Positions 40,756-49,859 of a stretch of DNA of 64,000 bases are shown here, in pieces (position 1 is the first letter of the stretch; each line of letters begins with the position of its first letter). The notes below the pieces were generated by a model, which did not search any database, was not told the DNA's origin, and was given only the letters and a program-made list of their open reading frames with translations. The stretch is from positions 28,187-92,186 of the forward strand of contig NZ_FCNZ02000024.1 in NCBI RefSeq assembly GCF_001544495.1, in the 5' to 3' direction. A program made the position numbers and the translations under genes. This DNA is from Caballeronia telluris (lineage in GTDB: Bacteria > Pseudomonadota > Gammaproteobacteria > Burkholderiales > Burkholderiaceae).

Positions 40756-42093
40756 ATGCATCGCTTCATCATCGTTGGAGGAGGGGCCGGGGGACTCGAG
40801 CTTGCCACGCGTCTTGGCGATCGCTACGGTTCCACCGACCGCAAGAAGGCCCCCGCGGCGCAGATCACGCTGATCGACCGCAATCCCACGCACATCTGGA
40901 AACCGCTCCTGCACGAGGTCGCGGCGGGCAGCATGGACCCGTTCACGCAGGAACTCGAATACGCGGCGCAGGCGCTGTGGCACGGCTTCGAGTTCGCGCA
41001 GGGCGAACTGGTCGCGCTGGATCGGAAAGCGAAGCGCATCACGGTCGGCCCGTTGCGCGACGACGAAGCCGGCGAACTGATCCCGCAGCGCGAACTCGAA
41101 TACGACACGCTCATCGTCGCCATCGGCAGCACGACGCACTTCTTCGGCGTCGCGGGCGCGCAGGAAAATTCGATCGCGCTCGATACCGTCGGGCAAGCCG
41201 AGCTGTTTCGCAAGCGGCTGATCGCGGCCTGCATGCGCGCGGAGCATCGGCCGCCGGAGCCGGACATCCCCGGGCAGCCGAGGCAGCCGCGCATCCAGGT
41301 GGCGATCGTCGGGGCGGGCGCGACGGGCGTCGAATTGTCGGCGGAATTGCGCAACACGGCGCACGTGCTGTCGGCGTACGGGCTGCACAAGCTCGATCCG
41401 AAACACGACATCGGCATCGTGCTGATCGAGGCGGGGCCGCGCATTTTGCCGGCCTTGCAGGAACGCGTCTCGACGGCGACCGCCGAGTTGCTCACCAAGC
41501 TCGGCGTCACGCTGATGACCAGCGAAACCGTCGCGGAAGTCTCGCGCGATTCGATCCGCACGGCGAGCGGCAAGACGATTCGCGCCGACCTGACCGTGTG
41601 GGCGGCGGGCATCAAGGCGCCGGCGGTACTCGGCGAACTCGACGGCCTGCCGACCAACCGCCTCGGCCAGTTGATCGTGCGCCGCACGCTGCAAACCGAG
41701 ATCGACGACGACATCTTCGCGATCGGCGACTGCGCCGCCTGCGCCTGGCCGGGCAACGAGCGCAACGTGCCGCCGCGCGCGCAGGCCGCGCACCAGCAAG
41801 CCAGCTTCCTGATGAAATCGCTCGCGCGCCGGCTGGAAGGCAAGCCGCTGCCCGAGTACACCTATCGCGACTTCGGCTCGCTCGTGTCGCTCGGGCATTA
41901 CAGCGCGGTCGGCAATCTGATGGGCGGGCTGATCGGCGGGAACATGCTGATCGAAGGGCTCTTCGCGCGCTTCATGTACATGTCGCTGTACCGGCTCCAC
42001 GTGGCCGCGCTGCACGGCTATCCGCGCATGGTGCTCGATACCTTCGCGCACTGGCTGCGGCGTTCCACCGCGCCGCGCGTCAAGCTGCACTGA
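40756..42093 (+). CDS. ndh: type II NADH dehydrogenase / NAD(P)-FAD oxidoreductase
   Basis: Membrane-associated flavoenzyme passing electrons from NADH to quinone without proton pumping. ATG at 40756 with GGGAGA upstream; 445 aa. FAD-binding FIIVGGGAGGLELATRLG is at the N-terminus, the NADH Rossmann motif VAIVGAGATGVELSAEL near 180, the second FAD motif DDIFAIGDCAAC near 318, and an AAHQQA quinone-site region near 345. The C-terminus has an amphipathic/hydrophobic stretch (GNLMGGLIGGNMLIEGLFARFMYM) suited to membrane anchoring. Confidence 0.88.
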   Translation: MHRFIIVGGGAGGLELATRLGDRYGSTDRKKAPAAQITLIDRNPTHIWKPLLHEVAAGSMDPFTQELEYAAQALWHGFEFAQGELVALDRKAKRITVGPLRDDEAGELIPQRELEYDTLIVAIGSTTHFFGVAGAQENSIALDTVGQAELFRKRLIAACMRAEHRPPEPDIPGQPRQPRIQVAIVGAGATGVELSAELRNTAHVLSAYGLHKLDPKHDIGIVLIEAGPRILPALQERVSTATAELLTKLGVTLMTSETVAEVSRDSIRTASGKTIRADLTVWAAGIKAPAVLGELDGLPTNRLGQLIVRRTLQTEIDDDIFAIGDCAACAWPGNERNVPPRAQAAHQQASFLMKSLARRLEGKPLPEYTYRDFGSLVSLGHYSAVGNLMGGLIGGNMLIEGLFARFMYMSLYRLHVAALHGYPRMVLDTFAHWLRRSTAPRVKLH

Positions 42094-42290
42094 GCGTTCA
42101 AGCTGTTTAGAATGAGCGGCGCGCCTTCGGGCGCGCAGTCCGGAGCGCGGTCCGAGGTTGCGCCGCGCTTCTTGCCGTGCAGTGCCACGCGTCGTCGCGT
42201 TCCGGGGAACGGCGCGCGGTCTCCGATTCCAGCGTCGTCCGGCGCAATGCAGCCGGCGGCCCTCGGCGGCCTTTGCCGCAGGAGCTTCGT

Positions 42291-43166
42291 ATGCTTAAGC
42301 CTGAAGTCGACAGCCTCATTCCGCACGTTCCGTTCGATCGCCGCACCTTCATCAAGGCCACCATCGGGACCGGCTTCGCCGCCGCCGTGCTGCCCGTCTC
42401 GGCGCAAACCATCCATACCGACAGCGACGGCCTCGAAGCCGGTCCCATCGGCGTGCGCGGCGCCGATGGCGCGCTCGTGCCCGCCTATCGCGCGCAGCCG
42501 AAGGGCAAGACGAAGCTGCCGGTGATCATCGTGATCCATGAGATTTTTGGCGTCCACGAGCATATCGCCGACGTCTGCCGGCGCTTCGCGAAGCTCGGCT
42601 ATCTGGCGATCGCGCCGGATTTCTATACCCGGCAAGGCGACGTGACGAGCCTCAAGTCGATCCAGCAGATCAGCGACCAGATCGTCTCGAAGGTGCCGGA
42701 CTCGCAGGTGATATCGGACATCGACGCCACCGCCAAATGGGCAGGCGAGCACGGTGGCGACCTGAACAAGCTCGGCGTCACCGGGTTTTGCTGGGGCGGG
42801 AAGTACGCATGGCTCTACGCGGAACACAATCCGCGCCTGAAGGCCGCGGTCGTCTGGTACGGGCGCGTCACCGGCGACAAGACGGCCAACAATCCGAGCT
42901 TTCCGCTCGACAACGTCGCCGAGTTGAAGGCGCCCGTGCTCGGACTCTATGGCAAGCAGGACCAGAGCATCCCGCAGGACACCCTCGAGCAGATGAAGCA
43001 GGCGATCGCGGGCGGTCCAGCGGTCGCGCGCGGCTCGCAGTTCGTCGTCTACGACGACGCGCCGCACGCGTTTTTCGCCGACTATCGCCCGAGCTATCGC
43101 AAGGCCGACGCCGAGGACGGCTGGCGCCGCGCCCTCGCGTGGTTCAAGGAGCACGGCGTCAAGTAA
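42291..43166 (+). CDS. dienelactone hydrolase family protein, Tat-exported
   Basis: Cys-type alpha/beta hydrolase of 291 aa. The ATG at 42291 has AGGAG 7 bases upstream. A twin-arginine signal is clear: FDRRTFIKATIGTGFAAAVLPVSAQ at about 15-39, implying folded export. The catalytic triad of dienelactone hydrolases is present: VTGFCWGGKYAW (Cys near 167), GKQDQSIP (Asp near 223) and DDAPHAFFADYR (His near 258); VIHEIFGVHEHI carries the conserved Glu near 85. The natural substrate is unknown. Confidence 0.87.
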   Translation: MLKPEVDSLIPHVPFDRRTFIKATIGTGFAAAVLPVSAQTIHTDSDGLEAGPIGVRGADGALVPAYRAQPKGKTKLPVIIVIHEIFGVHEHIADVCRRFAKLGYLAIAPDFYTRQGDVTSLKSIQQISDQIVSKVPDSQVISDIDATAKWAGEHGGDLNKLGVTGFCWGGKYAWLYAEHNPRLKAAVVWYGRVTGDKTANNPSFPLDNVAELKAPVLGLYGKQDQSIPQDTLEQMKQAIAGGPAVARGSQFVVYDDAPHAFFADYRPSYRKADAEDGWRRALAWFKEHGVK

Positions 43167-43190
43167 GGACGCCGCGCGCGCGTTACGCGG

Positions 43191-44060
43191 TCAGGCCGTC
43201 GCGCCCGTCGCGACGGGCCGCGACGGGTTCGCGCACCATTCGCTCCACGAGCCGCCGTAGAGCGCCGCGCCGTGCAGTCCGGCGATCTCCATCGCGAGCG
43301 CGTTGTGGCAGGCCGTCACGCCCGAGCCGCATTGCAGCACGACGCGATCGGGCGGCGTCTTGCCGAGCAACGCGCCGAACGCGTCGCGCAACTCGTGCGC
43401 CGTGCGGAAACGGCCCTCGTCGGTCAGGTTGTCCTTGAAGAAGCGATTGAGCGCGCCCGGAATGTGGCCGCCCACCGGATCGATGGTTTCGTTTTCGCCG
43501 CGATAGCGGTCGGCGGCGCGCGCGTCGATCACCAGGTGGTCGCGCGCGGTTAGATTGCGTTCGACCGCGTGAACGTCGACAGTCACCGCGAGCGGCTTGC
43601 CGGCCTTGAAATTGCCGGGCGAATGCGGCGGCACGTGCGTGTCGAGCGGCTGGCCGGCGGCTTCCCACGCCTGCAGGCCGCCGTCGACGAGCGCGACCGA
43701 ATCGTGTCCGAGCCAGCGCAGCAGCCACCAGAGGCGCGCGGCGTACATCCCGCCCGCTGCGTCATAGGCGACGACCTGCTGGCCTTCGTTCAGCCCGAAA
43801 CCCGCGAGTTTCGCGACGAGCGCCGCGCGATCCGGCAGCGGATGGCGTCCATTCGCGCCGGTTTTCGCGCCCGACAGATCGCGATCGAGATGCAGGTAAT
43901 GCGCGCCCGGCAGATGGCCGGCCGCGTAGGCGGCAGCGCCTGCTTCGGGCGCGGCGAGATCGAAGCGGCAATCGAAGACGAGCACGCTGCCGGGCGCGGC
44001 GGCAAGCCGTTCGGCCAGATTGGCGGCGGAAATGAGCGTGGTGTAGTGCGTGTGCGGCAT
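43191..44060 (-). CDS. sseA: 3-mercaptopyruvate / thiosulfate sulfurtransferase (two rhodanese domains)
   Basis: Transfers sulfane sulfur to an acceptor such as cyanide or thiols. ATG at 44060 with AGGAG 6 bases upstream; 289 aa. Two rhodanese domains: the inactive N-terminal one (VFDCRFDLAAP, then SVALVDGGLQAWEAAG) and the catalytic C-terminal one with VVLQCGSGVTACHNALA (Cys near 234). The CGSGVT loop is that of mercaptopyruvate sulfurtransferases rather than the CRKGVT of thiosulfate enzymes. Convergent with the dienelactone hydrolase gene (24 bp between stops). Confidence 0.85.
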   Translation of the reverse strand: MPHTHYTTLISAANLAERLAAAPGSVLVFDCRFDLAAPEAGAAAYAAGHLPGAHYLHLDRDLSGAKTGANGRHPLPDRAALVAKLAGFGLNEGQQVVAYDAAGGMYAARLWWLLRWLGHDSVALVDGGLQAWEAAGQPLDTHVPPHSPGNFKAGKPLAVTVDVHAVERNLTARDHLVIDARAADRYRGENETIDPVGGHIPGALNRFFKDNLTDEGRFRTAHELRDAFGALLGKTPPDRVVLQCGSGVTACHNALAMEIAGLHGAALYGGSWSEWCANPSRPVATGATA

Positions 44061-44205
44061 GACGGCTCCTGATGCTCGCCCGGCTTGCCTTGCAAAGAAG
44101 GGCGGGCGTTTTCGAGTAATGGATACACTCAGTCTAAACAAAAAAAACGCGCGCAAAGAGCGAAGTCGGATGCTCGCTCTTCGGTCGGCCATCGGGCGCC
44201 AATGC

Positions 44206-44240
44206 AAAAAGCCGCGTTCATTGCTGAACGCGGCTTTTTT
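44206..44240. terminator. bidirectional intrinsic terminator
   Basis: 11-bp stem AGCCGCGTTCA with TTGC loop, flanked by A5 and T6 runs, so it works on both strands. It ends the Rieske oxygenase transcript 23 bp past its stop. Confidence 0.85.
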
Positions 44241-44262
44241 CGTCATGAGCGCGGTACGCGCT

Positions 44263-45369
44263 TCAAATTTCGCCAAGCTGATGCCGCAGGAACTCGTGGA
44301 AATGCTGCATGCCCGATTCCATCGGGCTTTGATACGGCCCGACCTGCGATTCCCCGCGCGACATCAGCGCGCGGCGGCCCGCATCCATGCGTTCCGCGAT
44401 CTCGTCGTCCTCGCGCGCCGTTTCCATGTACGCGGCGCGTTCCGCCTCGACGAACTCACGCTCGAAGAGCGCGATCTCCTCGGGATAGTAGAACTCGACG
44501 ATGTTCGTCGTCTTCTGCGCGCCGCGCGGAATCAGCCACGACACCACGAGCACGTGCGGATACCACTCGATCATGAGACCGGGGTAGTACACCATCCAGA
44601 TCGCGCCGAATTCGGGCGGCGTGCCGTTGCGGAACTTGAGTACTTCGTCGTGCCATTTCCGGTACGTCGGGCTGCCCGGCTTTTCCAGGTTCTTGTGCAC
44701 GCCGACCGTCTGCACGCTGTACCAGTCGCCGAATTCCCAGGTCAGGTCGTCGCACGAGACGAAGCTGCCGAGGCCCGGATGGAACGGCGCAACGTGGTAA
44801 TCCTCCAGATACACCTCGATGAAGGACTTCCAGTTGTAATTGCACTCGTGCACTTCGACGTGATCGAACATGAAGCCCGAGAAGTCGAAATGTTTCGCGG
44901 TGCCGAGGCGCGCGAGATCGGCCGCGACGTTGCGGCCCTCGGCCTCGAAGAGCAGGCCTTGCCAGTTCTGCAGCGGCGTGGCGCCGAGATTCAGGCAGGG
45001 CTTGTCCGCGAAATGCGGCGCGCCGAGCAGTTCGCCCTTCAGGTCGTAAGTCCAGCGGTGCAGGGGACAGACGATGTTGTCCGCCCGGCCGCGCCCGTTG
45101 AGCATGATCGCCTGCCGGTGGCGGCAGACGTTCGACAGCAATTCGATCTGCGATTGCTGGTTGCGCACGAGCAGGCGCCCTTCGCCCTCGCCAGGCAAAG
45201 CGAAATAGCTCCCCGCTTCGGGAACCATGAGTTCGTGCCCGATATAACGAGGACCCTGCTTGAAAAGTGTTTCGAGTTCGCGCGTCAGAAGCGCTTCGTC
45301 AAAGTAAGCCGTGACTGGCAGTTGGCTATGGACAGCCTTCAACTGCAATGCATTGCTCAGATTGGACAT
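44263..45369 (-). CDS. Rieske [2Fe-2S] ring-hydroxylating oxygenase, alpha subunit
   Basis: 368-aa non-haem iron oxygenase from the ATG at 45369 (GGGAGTGGGA upstream). The N-terminal Rieske cluster ligands are C82-x-H84 (NVCRHRQ) and C101-xx-H104 (VCPLHRW). The C-terminal mononuclear iron site is in NWKSFIEVYLEDYHVAPFHPG near 180-200. Substrate unknown; choline- or carnitine-type monooxygenases and aromatic dioxygenases both fit. No ferredoxin, reductase or beta subunit gene is nearby, so it depends on partners encoded elsewhere. Confidence 0.88.
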   Translation of the reverse strand: MSNLSNALQLKAVHSQLPVTAYFDEALLTRELETLFKQGPRYIGHELMVPEAGSYFALPGEGEGRLLVRNQQSQIELLSNVCRHRQAIMLNGRGRADNIVCPLHRWTYDLKGELLGAPHFADKPCLNLGATPLQNWQGLLFEAEGRNVAADLARLGTAKHFDFSGFMFDHVEVHECNYNWKSFIEVYLEDYHVAPFHPGLGSFVSCDDLTWEFGDWYSVQTVGVHKNLEKPGSPTYRKWHDEVLKFRNGTPPEFGAIWMVYYPGLMIEWYPHVLVVSWLIPRGAQKTTNIVEFYYPEEIALFEREFVEAERAAYMETAREDDEIAERMDAGRRALMSRGESQVGPYQSPMESGMQHFHEFLRHQLGEI

Positions 45370-45445
45370 TCCCACTCCCGATGAAGACGTGAAAGCAGTG
45401 AACAACCCAACCATCGAAAATTCGATTTAGGGAGCCCGCGATTAT

Positions 45446-45488
45446 ACCCAAATCCCCTTTTCCGGGGCGCCAAGGTCCTGATTTGGGT
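45446..45488. promoter_or_regulatory. inverted repeat in the Rieske/xseB divergent region
   Basis: Perfect 9-bp arms ACCCAAATC (45446-45454) and GATTTGGGT (45480-45488) in the 319-bp gap 45370-45688. It lies 77 bp upstream of the Rieske gene and could be its operator. No gene is seen in the gap. Confidence 0.4.
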
Positions 45489-45688
45489 CAATTTCCGCAC
45501 GGGAGTTCCGGGGTTCCGGCGGGGAATTGGCAGCGTTTCCGGACACATGCGCGCGTGCCGGACGGGCGTTCGCGCAGGCGCGCAAGGCCCGGTGCGTATG
45601 GCGGGCGACGGCTTGAAGGTCGGAAAACCGGCTTTTGCCGTAGAATGTCCGACTTGTTCCCAAAAATTCGATTCCACACCAACGATTC

Positions 45689-45988
45689 ATGGCGAAAACC
45701 GCAACAGAGGAAGCCGCCGGCGCGCCAGGCAACAGCGGCACGGCCCTCCCGGAGAACTACGAAGCGGCGCTGACAGAACTCGAGGGGCTCGTCGCGCGCA
45801 TGGAAGGCGGAGACCTGAGTCTCGAGGAATCGCTCACGGCGTACCGCCGAGGCGCGGCGCTCGTTGGCTTTTGCCAGCAGCAGCTCGAAAAAGTCGAGCA
45901 GCAGGTTCGCGTGCTTGACGGCGACACGCTCAAATCGCTGCCCACGGACGCGCGGCGCGCAGGCGAGGGCAACGGGGACGACCTATGA
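45689..45988 (+). CDS. xseB: exodeoxyribonuclease VII small subunit
   Basis: 99-aa accessory subunit of ExoVII, which degrades single-stranded DNA. The core helix reads YEAALTELEGLVARMEGGDLSLEESLTAYRRG near 24-55 and continues into a coiled-coil LVGFCQQQLEKVEQQV, typical of XseB. ATG at 45689. The stop overlaps the ispA start by 4 bp (ATGA), as in many proteobacteria where xseB-ispA-dxs form an operon. Confidence 0.94.
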   Translation: MAKTATEEAAGAPGNSGTALPENYEAALTELEGLVARMEGGDLSLEESLTAYRRGAALVGFCQQQLEKVEQQVRVLDGDTLKSLPTDARRAGEGNGDDL

Positions 45989-46872
45989 CATTCGAACAAT
46001 GGATGCGCGCCAGTCTCGACCGTGTCGAGACGGCGCTCGAACACTATCTGCCGGGCGCGGACGTCGCGCCGGCCAGGCTGCATGAAGCGATGCGCTACGC
46101 GGTTCTCGGCGGCGGCAAGCGCGTTCGGCCGCTGTTGTGCCACGCAGCCGGCGAGCTGACCGGCGCGAGCGCGCAGGCGGTCGAAACGGCGAGCGCCGCG
46201 CTGGAAATGATCCATGTGTATTCGCTCGTGCATGACGACATGCCCGCGATGGACGACGACGCATTGCGTCGCGGAAAGCCCACCGTACACGTGCAATATG
46301 ACGAAGCGACGGCACTGCTCGTCGGCGATGCGTTGCAGTCGCAGGCGTTTGTCGCGCTCACGGCCAACGGCAATGGTCTGAACGATGCCCAGCAGGCCGC
46401 GCTCGTGCGCGAACTGGCGGTCGCGAGCGGCTCGCTCGGCATGGCAGGCGGGCAGGCCATCGATCTGGAAAGCGTCGGCCGGAAGCTGTCGCGGCCGGAG
46501 CTGGAAACGATGCATCGGAAGAAGACGGGCGCGTTGCTGCGCGCGTCGGTGCGCATGGGCGCGCTCGCGGGCGCCACGCCCGACGCGGCGGCGCTCAAGT
46601 CGCTCGACGCCTACGCGGCGGCCGTCGGTCTCGCATTTCAGGTGGTGGACGACATCCTCGACGTCACCGCCGACTCCGCCACCCTCGGCAAAACCGCGGG
46701 CAAGGACGCGCAGCACGACAAACCGACCTACGTGTCGATCATCGGACTCGATGCGTCGCGCGAACTCGCAGCGCAACTGCGCCGCGACGCGCACGCCGCG
46801 CTCGAACCGTTCGGCCCGCGCGCCCAGCGCCTTGCCGAACTCGCTGACCTGGTCGTGAACCGGGTGCACTGA
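45985..46872 (+). CDS. ispA: farnesyl (polyprenyl) diphosphate synthase
   Basis: Condenses DMAPP/GPP with IPP to farnesyl diphosphate. 295 aa, the normal size. Substrate motifs are intact: the first Asp-rich motif LVHDDMPAMDDD near 81-92, GGGKRVRPLL near 43, and the second motif VVDDILDVT near 220. It is coupled to xseB by a 4-bp overlap and followed by dxs after 79 bp, making an isoprenoid-supply operon. Confidence 0.95.
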   Translation: MTFEQWMRASLDRVETALEHYLPGADVAPARLHEAMRYAVLGGGKRVRPLLCHAAGELTGASAQAVETASAALEMIHVYSLVHDDMPAMDDDALRRGKPTVHVQYDEATALLVGDALQSQAFVALTANGNGLNDAQQAALVRELAVASGSLGMAGGQAIDLESVGRKLSRPELETMHRKKTGALLRASVRMGALAGATPDAAALKSLDAYAAAVGLAFQVVDDILDVTADSATLGKTAGKDAQHDKPTYVSIIGLDASRELAAQLRRDAHAALEPFGPRAQRLAELADLVVNRVH

Positions 46873-46951
46873 ACGTTGAATGCGTGATTCCGTGGCCAGC
46901 ACCGAAAAACGCGCCGCCGGATCACGCCAGTTTTCCTAAAATGGGACGACG

Positions 46952-48865
46952 ATGTACGACTTGCTGAAAACCATCGACGATCCGGCCGCCCTGCGCGCCC
47001 TCGATCGCCGCCAACTGCAACCGCTTGCCGACGAACTGCGGGCCTACGTGCTCGACAGCGTGTCGCAGACGGGCGGTCATCTGTCGTCGAATCTCGGCAC
47101 GGTCGAGCTGACGATCGCGCTGCACTATGTATTCGACACGCCCCGCGACCGCGTCGTCTGGGACGTCGGCCATCAGACCTATCCGCACAAGATCCTGACC
47201 GGCCGCCGCGACCAGATGCCCACGCTGCGCCAGCTCAACGGCATTTCCGGCTTCCCGCGCAGGAGCGAGTCCGAGTACGACACGTTCGGCACGGCGCATT
47301 CGAGCACGTCGATTTCGGCGGCGCTCGGCATGGCGGTCGCGAGCAAATTGCAGGGCGACAACCGCTTCTCGATCGCCGTGATCGGCGACGGCGCGATGAC
47401 CGCCGGCATGGCCTTCGAGGCGATGAACAACGCGGGCGTCGAGGACGACGTGCCGTTGCTCGTGATTCTGAACGACAACGACATGTCGATTTCGCCGCCG
47501 GTCGGCGCGCTGAATCGCCATCTCGCGCGCCTGATGTCGGGCCGTTTCTATGCCGCCGCGCGCGCCGGCGTGGAGCGCGTGCTGCGCGTCGCGCCGCCGA
47601 TGCTCGATCTCGCCCGCAAGCTCGAAGAGCACGCGAAGGGCATGATCGTGCCGGCCACGCTGTTCGAGGAATTCGGCTTCAACTACATCGGCCCGATCGA
47701 CGGTCACGACCTCGATTCGCTGATCCCGACGCTGCAAAACATCAGGGAACTGCGCGGGCCGCAATTCCTGCACGTCGTGACGAAAAAGGGCCAGGGCTAC
47801 AAGCTCGCCGAAGCCGATCCGGTGCTCTACCACGGCCCGGGCAAGTTCAATCCGGCGGAAGGCATCAAGCCGTCGACGGCGCCGTCGAAGAAAACCTACA
47901 CGCAGGTGTTCGGCGAGTGGCTGTGCGACGCCGCCGCGCTGGATTCGCGCGTCGTCGGCATCACGCCCGCGATGCGCGAGGGCTCCGGCATGGTGGAGTT
48001 CGAGAAGCGTTTCCCGGACCGCTATTTCGACGTCGGCATCGCCGAGCAGCACGCCGTGACGTTCGCGGGCGGTCTGGCGGCGGACGGCATGAAGCCGGTC
48101 GTCGCGATCTATTCGACGTTCCTGCAACGCGCCTACGACCAGCTGATCCACGACGTCGCGCTGCAAAACCTGCCGGTCGTGTTCGCCATCGACCGCGCGG
48201 GGCTCGTCGGCGCCGATGGCGCGACGCACGCGGGCAACTACGATCTCGCGTTCATGCGCTGCATCCCGAACATGACGGTGATGGCCGCGTCGGACGAAAA
48301 CGAGTGCCGTCAGATGCTCTACACCGCGCTCCAGCAGCCGGGACCGGCGGCCGTGCGCTATCCGCGCGGCGCGGGCACGGGCGTCGCGACCGTCAAGCAG
48401 ATGACCGCGATTCCGCTCGGAAAGGGCGAAATCCGCCGCGAATCGTCGCAGAAGCTCGGCTCGGGCAAGCGCATCGCGATTCTCGCGTTCGGCACGATGG
48501 TCGCGCCGTCGCTCGCGGCCGCCGAAGAACTCGACGCCACCGTTGCGAACATGCGCTTCGTGAAGCCGATCGACGCCGATCTGCTGCGCGAACTCGCCGC
48601 GACCCACGACGCGCTCGTGACCGTGGAGGAAGGCGCGATCATGGGCGGCGCGGGTTCCGCGTGCGTCGAGGTGCTGCTCGCCAGTTCGGTCATCAAGCCG
48701 GTGCAGCAATTGGGCCTGCCGGACGTGTTTATCGATCACGGCGACCCGGTCAAGCTGCTCGCGAGCGTTGGTCTGGACGGCGCGGGCATCGCGAAATCGA
48801 TCCGCGAGCGCTTCCTGACCGACGTCGACAGCGCGGCGGGCAAACTGAGCAAGCGCGTCGCCTGA
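46952..48865 (+). CDS. dxs: 1-deoxy-D-xylulose-5-phosphate synthase
   Basis: TPP-dependent first step of the MEP isoprenoid pathway, using pyruvate and glyceraldehyde-3-phosphate. 637 aa, as in E. coli (620). Motifs: WDVGHQTYPHKILTGRR near 70, FGTAHSSTSISAALGMA near 110, the TPP/Mg motif VIGDGAMTAGMAFEAMNN near 148-165, and the acid IAEQHAVTFAGG near 370. Start ATG at 46952. It completes the xseB-ispA-dxs operon. Confidence 0.97.
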   Translation: MYDLLKTIDDPAALRALDRRQLQPLADELRAYVLDSVSQTGGHLSSNLGTVELTIALHYVFDTPRDRVVWDVGHQTYPHKILTGRRDQMPTLRQLNGISGFPRRSESEYDTFGTAHSSTSISAALGMAVASKLQGDNRFSIAVIGDGAMTAGMAFEAMNNAGVEDDVPLLVILNDNDMSISPPVGALNRHLARLMSGRFYAAARAGVERVLRVAPPMLDLARKLEEHAKGMIVPATLFEEFGFNYIGPIDGHDLDSLIPTLQNIRELRGPQFLHVVTKKGQGYKLAEADPVLYHGPGKFNPAEGIKPSTAPSKKTYTQVFGEWLCDAAALDSRVVGITPAMREGSGMVEFEKRFPDRYFDVGIAEQHAVTFAGGLAADGMKPVVAIYSTFLQRAYDQLIHDVALQNLPVVFAIDRAGLVGADGATHAGNYDLAFMRCIPNMTVMAASDENECRQMLYTALQQPGPAAVRYPRGAGTGVATVKQMTAIPLGKGEIRRESSQKLGSGKRIAILAFGTMVAPSLAAAEELDATVANMRFVKPIDADLLRELAATHDALVTVEEGAIMGGAGSACVEVLLASSVIKPVQQLGLPDVFIDHGDPVKLLASVGLDGAGIAKSIRERFLTDVDSAAGKLSKRVA

Positions 48866-49003
48866 AATAGAACGCGACGGGCGGCGCGTCCCGGGGAATG
48901 CGCGCCGCTTGGTCTCACCTTGAAGCTTCAATGCCGGCGCGCCATCGCCGATCACGCCGCGCGTCGCCCGGGAGAGGCGCGCGTCGAATGAGGACATAAC
49001 AAG

Positions 49004-49807
49004 ATGAATCAGATGAATCCCGCCTTCGTCATGCCCGACGTGCAGAGCACGCCGGACACCCGTCAGATTCCGATCCAGCGCGTCGGCGTGAAGGGCGTGC
49101 GGTATCCGCTCACCGTGCGCACGCAAAGCGGCGACGCGCAGCCGGGCGTCGGCGTGTGGAATCTCGACGTGCATTTGCCCGCCGAGCAAAAAGGCACGCA
49201 CATGTCGCGTTTCGTCGCGTTGCTCGACGAACACCGCGCGCCGCTCGATCAGGCCGCGTTTCGCGCGATGCTTCAGTCGATGCTCGCGAAACTCGAAGCG
49301 CACGCGGGGCGCATCGAAGTGACGTTTCCGTATTTCGTGATGAAGACGGCGCCCGTTTCCGGCGTCGAGAGCCTGATGGATTACGAAGTCACGCTGACGG
49401 GCGAACTGCGCGACGGCACGACGCGGCTGTCGCTCAAGGTGCTCGTGCCGGTGACGAGCCTCTGCCCGTGTTCGAAGAAGATTTCGCAGTACGGTGCGCA
49501 CAACCAGCGCTCGCACGTCACGATTGCCGCCGAACTCGCGGGCGAATTGCCCGTCGAGGATCTGATCCGGATCGCGGAAGAGGAAGCGTCGTGCGAACTC
49601 TGGGGCCTGCTCAAGCGCCCGGACGAAAAGTTCGTGACCGAGCGCGCTTACGAGAACCCGAAGTTCGTCGAAGACCTCGTGCGCGATGTCGCGACGCGGC
49701 TGAACGCGGACGAGCGCGTGCTCGCGTACACGCTCGAAGCCGAAAACTTCGAGTCGATCCACAATCACAGCGCCTACGCGGTGATCGAGCGCGGCAAGCG
49801 CGTCTGA
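49004..49807 (+). CDS. folE2: GTP cyclohydrolase FolE2
   Basis: Converts GTP to dihydroneopterin triphosphate, the first folate step (type IB enzyme). ATG at 49004 with GAGGA 8 bases upstream; 267 aa. The metal-site cysteine sits in VTSLCPCSKKIS near 149, with a metal-ligand Glu in the EEEASCELW stretch and ENFESIHNHSAY near the C-terminus. FolE2 can use metals other than zinc, so in many bacteria it backs up FolE under zinc limitation; no Zur site was recognised here. It lies 138 bp after dxs and probably has its own promoter. Confidence 0.94.
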   Translation: MNQMNPAFVMPDVQSTPDTRQIPIQRVGVKGVRYPLTVRTQSGDAQPGVGVWNLDVHLPAEQKGTHMSRFVALLDEHRAPLDQAAFRAMLQSMLAKLEAHAGRIEVTFPYFVMKTAPVSGVESLMDYEVTLTGELRDGTTRLSLKVLVPVTSLCPCSKKISQYGAHNQRSHVTIAAELAGELPVEDLIRIAEEEASCELWGLLKRPDEKFVTERAYENPKFVEDLVRDVATRLNADERVLAYTLEAENFESIHNHSAYAVIERGKRV

Positions 49808-49831
49808 TTCACGCGAGCGCGTGAACGCGAG

Positions 49832-49859
49832 AAGGCCGATCCCAGGATCGACCTTTTTT
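49832..49859. terminator. bidirectional terminator
   Basis: AAGG/CCTT outer pairs and CGATC/GATCG inner stem with a CCAG loop, followed by six Ts. Separates convergent folE2 and the LysR gene. Confidence 0.75.

Noticed and set aside
46922..49768. 948-codon minus-strand open frame across dxs and folE2
   Set aside because: Shadow of two well-supported genes; composition (His/Arg/Asp rich) is typical of antisense frames.
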